Of a DNA stretch of 64,000 nucleotides, positions 47,578 through 55,710 are shown piece by piece (the stretch's first letter is position 1; every line of letters starts with the position of its first letter). The translations under genes and the position numbers were made by a program. The stretch is taken from positions 57,862-121,861 of the forward strand of contig JABLUY010000097.1 of NCBI GenBank assembly GCA_013306675.1. Reading direction: 5' to 3'. Source of the stretch: Thraustochytrium sp. TN22 (lineage: Eukaryota; Sar; Bigyra; Thraustochytrida; Thraustochytriidae). The notes under the pieces were generated by a model, which was given only the letters and a program-made list of their open reading frames with translations, searched no databases and had not been told where the DNA came from.

Positions 47578-48189
47578 TTACTCCTCCTTGGGGCCCAGGC
47601 GCTTGACAAAGGCAGAGAAGTTCTTGGCCTGCATCTCAGCAATGGAGAGCTCGAGCTCGCTGGGCTTGCGAGAGCCGTCGGGGCCGGCAATGGTGCCGGC
47701 GCCGTAGGCGCTGCCGCCATGGACCTCCTCGACGTTGGACTGGCCCGGGTGCGGGAAGCCGAGCGGCACGTAGACCATGCCGTGGTGCGTGAGCTGGGTG
47801 ATCCAGGTGAGCGCCGTCGTCTCCTGGCCGCCGCCGAGCGAGCCGGTGGAGAAGAAGATGCCGGCCGGCTTGCCGAGGAGGGCCTGCTTGGCCCAGAGGT
47901 AGCCGGTGGCGTCGAAGAAGGCCTTCATCTGCGCAGGCGCCATGCCGTAACGCGTGGGAATGCCAAAGAGGATGCCGTCCGCCTCGACCAGGTCGTCCGG
48001 CTTGGCGACCGCGTAGTCCGACTTGGCCGGCGCGTGCATCATACCGAGGATCTCCTCCGAGAGCGTCTCGGGCACCTGCAGCAGCTTGGCCTCGCAGCCG
48101 CTCGCCGAGATGGTCTTGGCCATGCGCTCCGCCATGGTCTCGATGTGCTTGTACATGCTGTAGTACACGATCGCAATCTTGGGCGCCAT
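47578..48189 (-). CDS. wrbA: WrbA-type NAD(P)H:quinone oxidoreductase, copy 2
   Basis: Translation from 48189 gives 203 residues with the full set of WrbA motifs: YYSMYKHIETMAERMAKTI, FGIPTRYGMAPAQMKAFFD, FFSTGSLGGGQETTALTW, HHGMVYVPLGFPHPGQSN and GGSAYGAGTIAGPDGSRKPS. The open frame extends upstream to 48306, but those 39 residues are Arg-rich and unlike the family N-terminus. It is the most divergent of the three copies and has a short extra tail ending GPKEE. It is convergent with copy 1, and a broken copy of itself lies between them. Confidence 0.93.
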   Translation of the reverse strand: MAPKIAIVYYSMYKHIETMAERMAKTISASGCEAKLLQVPETLSEEILGMMHAPAKSDYAVAKPDDLVEADGILFGIPTRYGMAPAQMKAFFDATGYLWAKQALLGKPAGIFFSTGSLGGGQETTALTWITQLTHHGMVYVPLGFPHPGQSNVEEVHGGSAYGAGTIAGPDGSRKPSELELSIAEMQAKNFSAFVKRLGPKEE

Positions 48190-49189
48190 GGTGCCTGCCT
48201 GTGAAACCGGGTTCTTCTGCTGCGTCTCGGCTCTCTGCGGATCAATTCGGGGTCTGCCCTCGCCCGCCTCGCTGCGCAGGCGACGCCTCGCCTCGCCGCC
48301 CGCCACCGCGACGCGCCGCAGAGCTTCGCGGCGCTAGGCCCTCCTAGGCGCATGCTAGGCGCTGGCCTTCGGAATTTGGAGCTCGGGCTCCGCGACGCCG
48401 CTTCCTCAAGCCATCAAGGCCGACCCGGCCGCCGGCCGCCAGCCCCACCGCCCCGCTCGCGCAACGAGATCGCTCAGAACGAATGCAGCGGCCAGGTTGC
48501 CCCAGCCGTGCCTGCCACTGCCGCGCAGTGAGCTGCGCCGAGGTCTGGCACGCGGCGCCACGCGATTCGTGACTCGACATGGCTGGTTCTCTGGCTGGCT
48601 AGTAGAGCGCTCTCTCTAGCTAGCTAGCTAGACATCAACGATGTGAGCGAGCGAGACTCGGCCAAGCGGCGACGTCTAGGGTTCCAGATTTGGGGTCCTC
48701 GTAGAACTCTGGGTTGTTGACGGGGAAACAATGGGTTGGATGTTCACCCGACGCGGGGCGGCTGGGGGGCGACCCAGCGATGCCGGGCTGTGGGCCGGAG
48801 GGCAGGGTCCAGAGCGCAGCACTGGGGCAGGCTGGGTTGCGGCCCGTCAACGCAGAAAAACCGGCGACAGCGACGCGGCGCTTCCGGGTTGGTTGCGCTT
48901 GGCTGCGAGACCATTTGGAGAACGGGCCTGTCAGGAGGGCGTCTTCGGAGAGAGAGCAACGCAGAGGGAACCGGGACGGGTGCCTCTCGTGCAGCGCTGA
49001 CACGTCGCCAGCCTGAGGCCCAACAGCCTCACCGTGACGCGGCGCCAGGTTGCATACCATCGGAGGACCGTGACGAGCGTAGGCTTTGCGTGCAAGCACT
49101 GCAACATGAAATTCGTGATCTTCTTATCCTCACTGATCTTCATCATCCTGCGAGGCGTGGGCTCTTCCGCCGACGTCGCTAACGCGCCG
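48190..49189. other. Intergenic region upstream of WrbA copy 2
   Basis: No supported gene. A CTAG microsatellite lies at 48616-48632. Short frames from 48630 to 49180 on both strands look like decayed sequence without recognisable domains. Confidence 0.35.
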
Positions 49190-49560
49190 AGACCTCTTGT
49201 AAATCGGGTGGCCTTCGTGGCCATACTTGTCGTCGTACTTCTTCATCTTGGCTGCAAGGAAGCGCCGTCGTGGACGTCGCCAAGGCCGTCCGTAGGTGCC
49301 CCATGGTGGACGCCGGCCGTGAAGGGGAACGTCTCCCAGCTAGAGAAGGCCAGGGAGCCGTCGGGCCAGAAGCTGAAGCGCTTGGTCTGTGCGCTCTGCC
49401 CATCTAGCCACAGCGTCTAACCACCAGCTACGCCCTCAAAGCCCACGAGAAGGACGTCCAGCTGCGGGACCTCCTCGAGGTCGGTCAAGTTCACCACGCA
49501 GAACCCGGTGAGCGGCGTGCCAAGGTGACGGTGGGCGTCCAGAGCGGCATGTGTCGCCTT
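49190..49560 (-). pseudogene. Broken coding remnant with an in-frame stop
   Basis: Minus-strand frames contain convincing protein-like pieces: GTPLTGFCVVNLTDLEEVPQ, then LDVLLVGFEGVAGG and a stop, then KRFSFWPDGSLAFSSWETFP, and finally AAKMKKYDDKYGHEGHPIYK in a shifted frame. They appear to be parts of one former gene interrupted by a stop and frameshifts. I do not recognise the family. Confidence 0.4.
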
Positions 49561-50079
49561 GCCGCACTTTACGCGCGCAGCTAGACAGCGCGGCTTGCCA
49601 GCGGCGGCCTCACCGTCCTGCGCCGCGCGGACGAAGCCGAGCGGGACCAGTAGTTTCTCTCGCGAGTGTCAAGGAGACACGGAGGGAGCTTGCGCCGTTC
49701 ACGACTGCGTACGTGCGACGCGAGACGCACGCCCTTCCCCTCGTGAAGATCAGCCTTTGGGAAAAGCTCTGGAGGGTGGCTGTCGTCGTATTGGCACTGC
49801 AGGCGCTGGCGGAGAACGATCTCCAGATTTGCGTTGCCCCGTGGGTTGCAGCCGAGCCTCTCCTGTGCAGCTTAGCGATGCGCTTGGCCCATTGGCAGCC
49901 GCGGCCTGATTCTGGACGAGCAGCTCCTCGGAGAGGGGGAGGGCTTCAAGTTGGCGGTTCCGGTGCGATTGCCGGTGGATTGGCGACGAGATCCGGCGTT
50001 CCCGCGCCTCCGCGAACATCCGTGGCCGTGGCCCTCGACTGCAGCTTCGCGCGCGGGCGCAACATGCAAGAGCAGCGTC

Positions 50080-51006
50080 TACTTCGATGCTGCGCCTCAG
50101 GAGCCAATCGTTGAGGGTGTCTGTGCCCGGGTCGATGAGCTTGGCCAGGTTGGAGATGGTGATGTGGTGGTGCTTCATGTTGCTGGTGTCGGCGAGGTTG
50201 ATGCCGCCTGCGAAGCGCACAGAGTCGAGCGTGTGCTGCACTTCATGCAGCTTGAGCGTCACGGCTTTGTCCTTCTCACAGTTGATGCGGCATCGTTTCA
50301 CGAGCTCACTGAAGGCCTGAGCCTCGGACCTCGTTCCGTTGATCGCCGCTGCGACGACACTGGGCCGCAAGAACTCGTGGCAGACCCGTACCGCTGCCGC
50401 CAGTGCCCACACAGAGATGCGAAAGTCCTCCGAAGTGAGCATGACTTTGCTGCCGCGGTCCGCCGGGATCACTCGGCCGCGAATGTACCCGGCAAGCACG
50501 CCGCGCGCGAGGTGCGCGTAGTCTGCCGCGTTGTATTTGCGTGCCTGGAGCACAAAGTCCTGGTACGGTCCAGCCTTGAACATGCATGTCTGCAAGAGCT
50601 CTAGCGTGGAGCTGGCGATCACTTCCCTGGGGCGCTGCATCAGCTTCTTCAACAGGTCCTCGGCGTGCTCGGGAGTGTGGCATGTCGTGCAGAGTGTCGC
50701 TAAGCCAGGCGGCCGGGATGGGATAGGCACCAGGGTTGCTGGGCTCCTCCACCAGCGACACCATCGCATCGGCCAAGACATCGTCGCACAGGTCGCCATT
50801 GTCCTGCCAGAGCGTGGAGTGATCGGCCTCGTAGACCATCTCACATGCCGGAGTGTTTGCAATGTGTTCGCATGGGACGCTCCTCGTGGGCGTGTGGAGG
50901 TAGCAGTCCTCCGCGCGGCACTTGACGACCTTGCCGGACGCCTCCCTCTCAGCTTGTCGTGTCGGCACTGGAGCTTCTCAAAACGGGCAGCGCCAATGAA
51001 GTCCAT
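50080..51006 (-). pseudogene. Frameshifted unidentified gene
   Basis: Starting near 51006 a minus-strand frame reads MDFIGAARFEKLQCRHDK. It shifts near 50940 to a frame with CRAEDCYLHTPTRSVPCEHI and DDVLADAMVSLVEEPSNPGA, and shifts back near 50675 to PEHAEDLLKKLMQRPREVIA. It then runs on for about 190 residues, with YAHLARGVLAGYIRGRVIPA and KLHEVQHTLDSVRFAGGINL. Two compensating frameshifts and no other stops suggest a recently broken gene, or assembly errors in a live one. A Cys/His pattern near the N-terminus (CRAEDC...PCEHI) could be metal-binding. No family is recognised. Confidence 0.5.
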
Positions 51007-51199
51007 TCGGTCTTCTTGCGCGCAAGGTCAGGTTGTGCCTGCTTGACATGCCCTGGCGGCCCTGCTCCGCCGGAGGCGCTCTCTTCACCGTGGCGCCGAC
51101 GACGAGGGCTCCGCGCGTGCAACGTCGCGAGTGATGAAGGCCCCTCGCTGCTTGAGCAACAAACGAGCAACTTAGGCCCAACAGTCAGAGCCCGAGGGG

Positions 51200-51227
51200 G
51201 GCTGGCAGCGGCGGCGGCGGCGGCGAC

Positions 51228-51262
<35 letters not shown>

Positions 51263-51270
51263 ACGCTGAC
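51200..51270. repeat. GGC-rich trinucleotide repeat
   Basis: An imperfect (GGC)n/(GCG)n run with a few GAC and GGT interruptions. It lies in a region without a supported gene. Confidence 0.8.
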
Positions 51271-51695
51271 GGCCCGGGCGGCAGCGATGGCGGCTGGGTG
51301 ACGTCTCCCTCGGCAGGCAATGCAGCCCGGCGCGAGGATCGTGTTGGTCTCGCCAAGGGGAGCCAGACTTCAGTTCCGAAAATTCCAGCGAGCCAGAGGT
51401 GCTTGCAGAACCACGCGCATTTCTGGAGACAGGCCATGCAGGCCTCTGCAGCAAAACCAAATCCGCCAAAGCAAAACTCCAACCCAGCCCAAAGTAGCTC
51501 AAGCTCGACGTGCGCAGCTCCAGCTTGCGCTGCACCTGCAAGTGGTTGACCTCCACCAAGGCTGGCGCTAGTATCACGAGCGCCGCGGGCAGGATGGAGA
51601 TAGCGGGCGTTCACGAGCAAGCGCAACCCGTTCCGCCCGGCCTGCGCCCCCATCCCGCCCTTCGACGCAGCCGCCGCCAACAGCCGCGGCGGCGG

Positions 51696-51745
<50 letters not shown>
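51696..51745. repeat. (GAC)n trinucleotide repeat followed by a short direct repeat
   Basis: About 15 GAC units, followed at 51747-51780 by three copies of the 10-mer TGGTACGCGC (CTGGTACGCGC). Confidence 0.9.
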
Positions 51746-51748
<3 letters not shown>

Positions 51749-51886
51749 CTGGTACGCGCCTGGTACGCGCCTGGTACGCGCCGGAGAGGTCGGGATGCCG
51801 GCAACAGCCGGCTGTCTTCTTCGCGCTCGCGGGCGTGTCTGGCATGCTGCGCCTGGTGGCGGGCGGCATGAAGCCTCGGCACCCGC

Positions 51887-52280
51887 ATGCACTCCAACAA
51901 GGTCTACAACGAGACGAAGATCCTCACTGACGTCCTCTCGCGCAAGACAGCAGTGTCACGCTTCTGCATCTTGAACTTCACCCGCGTGCAGGTCGACGAG
52001 CAGCGTAAGTGACCACAATCGCTAATCCTGAGACAGCCAGCATACTGACCCTGCTTCAACTCCTGCGACAGGCGAAGACAGGAACGAGAGCGCCGCGCGC
52101 CCGCCTGTGGCCATCGTCATGTGCTGGGCCATCTCGCGCTTCGCGCCCAAGTGGCACAAGTACAACGCCGCTTGGGTGTCCCTCAGCTCCTCGAAGCGGA
52201 GCAGGTCTAGCAACGCAGCCAAGAAGCCGAGCCGAGCAAGCGACGTCGCAAGGTGCCACTGCTCGAGCCCGTCAACGTGA
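51887..52280 (+). CDS. Possible two-exon remnant or small gene
   Basis: From ATG at 51887 a frame reads MHSNKVYNETKILTDVLSRK and FCILNFTRVQVDEQ, then meets a strong donor GTAAGT at 52005. An acceptor CAG ends at 52071 with CTGAC at 52045-52049 and a pyrimidine-leaning tract between, which fits the intron pattern elsewhere in this window. Splicing out the 67-bp intron gives 108 residues with PPVAIVMCWAISRFAPKWHK in exon 2 and a stop at 52278-52280. The first exon may itself continue upstream through another intron. No family is recognised, and the opposite strand of exon 2 is also open, so this call is weak. Confidence 0.3.
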
Positions 52281-53130
52281 TCAGCAACTCTCAGTCTGAC
52301 ATAAGAAAACAAAACTGCACTTTGCCGTGTCACGCGCCCCGGGCTACACGAGTCAACGCAACGCGGTGCTTCCGTGTCGCCAGGACCCGGCATTTCGCTG
52401 TCGCAGCACTCGCGTTCTCCAAGTAGGATGACCCGGCATCTCTGGCTCTTCGACTCGGTCAACCTGGGGACAGAGCATTCCCTTCCCTGCGGCATGGCTC
52501 GCCGCCGCTACCCCCCTCCGGCCCCACAGCGGCTCCACAGCGGCCCTCGCGGCGACTCGGCGTCGCCGGGTCGAGACCTTTTTATGCCGGGACCGCCAGA
52601 CAGCGAAGCGCCGGGTGCCCCCTGGAACCCTAGACGGACGGCACCGCCTCGTGCGCGCGGCCTGGCGTTGTGGCGGAGCGCCACAACGTGGCGAAGGCTG
52701 ATGATGCTTCCTCGGAGCGCGCTGTGAAGCCTGGATGGAAGTGGGAGCTCAGGTTGCAGTGCCTCCTATCAGCAAGCAAGGGCGGTGGACTCCGTCACCC
52801 CGTCGGACTCGGCGCACGTCGGCACGAGCGAGGCTGTTTCCGAGAGGCACGAGCCGCCGCGAGTCTGGAAAGGAGGCGTTCACAGGCGCCGTGCGTTGCT
52901 ATGAAGGGCAGGGAGATCTGAGGACCGAGGTCAAAGGTCACAGGTACAAGCGCGCAGTTTGGTGACTGGCCGCCAGCCTCGGAGTCGAGGCGCGGCGCGG
53001 CGGGCGGCCTGGCTACTTCCTTCCTAGCTAGCTAGCCGCACGCGTGAGTGAGCACAGAGGACAGGCAGGATAAAGGGGTCAGCTCTTTAGCTTTGCTGCT
53101 CGTCAGCGGCCATGTTACTACTTATTTAGT
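52281..53130. other. Intergenic region downstream of WrbA copy 3
   Basis: No supported gene. A CTAGCTAGCTAG patch lies at 53024-53035, close to the 3' end of WrbA copy 3. Confidence 0.35.
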
Positions 53131-53730
53131 TCAGGCGGACATCTTCTTGACGACGGCGGCGAACTTCTCGGCATGCGAAGCGACGAGGTTGAGCTCGGTC
53201 TGCGAGGGCATGCGGGAGCCGTCCGGGCCGGCGTAGGTGCCAGCGCCGTAGGGGGAGCCGCCGTGGATCTCCTTCATGTCGAACATCTCCGGGTTGGCGT
53301 AGCCCATGGGCACGAAGATCATGCCCTGGTGGGTGAGCTGCGTCACGAAGGTGAGCGCGGTGGACTCCTGGCCGCCGCTCTGGGTGCCGGTGGAGAAGAA
53401 GATGCCGGCCGGCTTGTTGGCGAGCGCCTGCGTCTGCCAGAGGCCGCCCAGGGTGTCCATGAAAACCTTCATCTGCGCGGCGGCCATGCCGAAGCGGGTC
53501 GGGATGCCGAACATGATGCCGTCCACCTCCTTGAGCGCGTCGGCGCTCGCGATCTCGTCGTCCGGCTTGGGGGGCGCGCCCATCTTGGCGAGCACCTCCT
53601 CCGGGAGGGTCTCCGCCACCTGGAGCAGCTTCACCTCGCAGCCGTTCTCCTCGAGCGCCTCCTTCATCGTGTCGGCCATCTTCTTGATGTGGCCGTACAT
53701 GCTGTAGTACACGATCGCGACGGACGGCAT
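53131..53730 (-). CDS. wrbA: WrbA-type NAD(P)H:quinone oxidoreductase, copy 3
   Basis: A 199-residue protein with all WrbA signatures: YYSMYGHIKKMADTMKEALE, FGIPTRFGMAAAQMKVFMD, FFSTGTQSGGQESTALTF, HQGMIFVPMGYANPE and GGSPYGAGTYAGPDGSRMPS. It is closest to copy 1 in length and in the N-terminal helix, so copies 1 and 3 look like the more recent duplicates. The flanks are unrelated, so the duplication is not fresh. No targeting signal is seen. Confidence 0.95.
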   Translation of the reverse strand: MPSVAIVYYSMYGHIKKMADTMKEALEENGCEVKLLQVAETLPEEVLAKMGAPPKPDDEIASADALKEVDGIMFGIPTRFGMAAAQMKVFMDTLGGLWQTQALANKPAGIFFSTGTQSGGQESTALTFVTQLTHQGMIFVPMGYANPEMFDMKEIHGGSPYGAGTYAGPDGSRMPSQTELNLVASHAEKFAAVVKKMSA

Positions 53731-55710
53731 CTTGCTAGTGCTTGTTTCCTGCGTCTCGCGCGGCCTTGTCAGTTATCCCCTCCCTCCTCCCTTCCTCGCG
53801 CCTCGCCCGTTGCCTGCCGTCTGCCTGCCTGCGCGCCAGGCCGCCAGCCGGCCGGCCGCCGCGCCGCCGCTCGCCGCCTCCAGCCTCGTACTACGTACGG
53901 TCTGCTCTGAAGACTCGACTTCTCGCTCGGTTGATTGCAGGTCTGCTGCACGCCGCCGCCTTCGCCGCCGCGCAGGATCTCATCTGTATCTTTTCGGCCA
54001 GCCCCCTGACGAGCAGCTCACCGACCGACCGTAGTCCCAGCCGTCGACCTCCCTCCTCGGAAACTGCCGCCCAGGATCCGAGGCCCGCCCGCGGCCGTAG
54101 GACGCGGCCGTCGCGTCTCCGCTGGCCGCTCTCCGCCTGGCCGCGCTGCCGCCGCGCTGCGCTCTGCAGCTCGGCTCGCGGCCGCCGGCCTCCGACGCCC
54201 GCGGGGTCCTGCTCTCGGCCTCCGGCCCGCCGTCGCCGGCCAGCCCGAGCTGCCCGGCGGAGGCGCGCGCGCGCCGGCCGCCGGGGCCTCGCCGCCACGC
54301 CGCCCGCCAGGGCTCTGCTGCGCCTCGACGCAAGTCGCGCGCCTTCTCCGGCGCTGCGGCGCGCTCGCAGGGATTGACGCAGGGGGACACTTGCGCCGCG
54401 TATCTCCTTGATGACATGAAGGCGTGTCTTGTGGGAGAGCGAGGGCGACGACGGCGACAACGAGAAGGTCAAGGCTGGCGCCCGACGCGTGGACAGAATG
54501 ATCAGGGGCGGCCAGGCGCGAGCTGAGCGAATCTGGAGGCCTCTGGAGGAGGACCAGGCCTGCGCCGGGCCGGAGCGCAGCTTGCGGGGGCCGAGAGGCG
54601 CGGCGGGAGGGAAAGACGGCACCGCAAGGCCAAGCGCCGTGGCGCTGGCTCGGCATGACTCCGTTGACAGAGGTGCGGGTACCCTGAGGCGGGTACCCTG
54701 GGGTACCCGCAGTGTTGGTATGCTTGCGCTTGAAGCTTGCGCAGCTTGACGTTGAGCCTGGGAGCCTGTGTGAGGCGTCTGGATCTTGGTGCACTGGCAG
54801 CCAGCGGCAGCCAAGGGCAGCCAGCGGCAGCCAGCGGCAGAGAGCTGAGTTCTGGCGCGCAATATCGGCTGCAGCTAGCGGCGGCCGAGCCTTACGGACT
54901 TTGCTGTGTTTTTGCTGTGTTTTTGCTACCAGGCTCGTCGCGAACTTGGAGTCATTTCTCAGCAGGACCTATGGATTTCCACGCACTTCCCTGTCGTCAG
55001 AAAAGTGCAGGGAAGTCCGGGCGTTGTCGTTCGCATCGCGCGCTCGTGGCCCCAGCGATCTTCTCGACGCGTGGGCCGCCCGGAGGCCCGGGACGCCGCC
55101 GGCGCCATCCATGAGATGAGCGAGATGAGCGGGTTCCTCTGTCTCCGCAACTCCGGGTCGACAAGCCTGTAGAAAGTGACAAGTCATCCCGGCGCCCGCT
55201 CGTGCGGCGTGCGTGGTACAGCGAGCGGTCTCCCAGACTCTCTGCCTGCCTGCCGTTGCGCCGACGAGCGAGTTGCTCTGTCCTCGTCCGGACGCACGCA
55301 CGGTCGGTCAGCGCCCGCAACTCGGCCTGCGCCGCGGCAGTAGTCTCTCCGAGTCCACAGGCTCCCGCACAGCTTCGCCCGCATCATCTTGGACCCTGAT
55401 GAGAACGGCTCGGTCCACTCGCCATGGCTCGGCATGGCTCGCCATGGTCGCCACTCGGACGGCGAAGCAGCTCGCTCAGCTGCTTCGAGTTGCAGGGCTT
55501 CGAGTTGGCCGCCGCGCGCATGCAGTAGTGCACGTCGGCGGCGGCCATCATGGCCACGGGCGTCTGTCTTCGCCCAGCTCGGCGTTGCGCACGCCGCGGC
55601 GAGGGCGCCGGACCCGAGACCAACTAAGTTAGTCAAGTCAACTACCTCGGTCAAGACCTTGGCCGCCAGCCAAGGCAGAACCGGAGCCCGGCTCGGGCGG
55701 CGCGCGCGCG
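53731..55710. other. Intergenic region between WrbA copy 3 and the TAF1B-like gene
   Basis: Divergent genes flank about 2 kb without a supported coding region. Contents seen: GC-rich low-complexity sequence to about 54350, the GGGTACCC cluster at 54677-54708, a ~10-bp repeat (GGCAGCCAGC) at about 54797-54840, and GC-mixed sequence to 55700. Confidence 0.4.
54677..54708. repeat. Three GGGTACCC palindromes in 32 bp
   Basis: GGGTACCC occurs at 54677, 54691 and 54701. The outer sequence GCGGGTACCC...GGGTACCCGC is itself an inverted repeat and could form a hairpin or a clustered binding site. Confidence 0.85.

Noticed and set aside
48190-48306. 39-codon N-terminal extension of WrbA copy 2
   Set aside because: WrbA proteins begin at the MAPKIAIVYYS position; the extension is Arg-rich and absent from copies 1 and 3.
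52022-52495. 157-codon minus-strand frame
   Set aside because: Helical-looking, but it overlaps the spliced plus-strand candidate with canonical splice signals and has no family match. I could not decide between the strands and kept only the weak plus-strand call.
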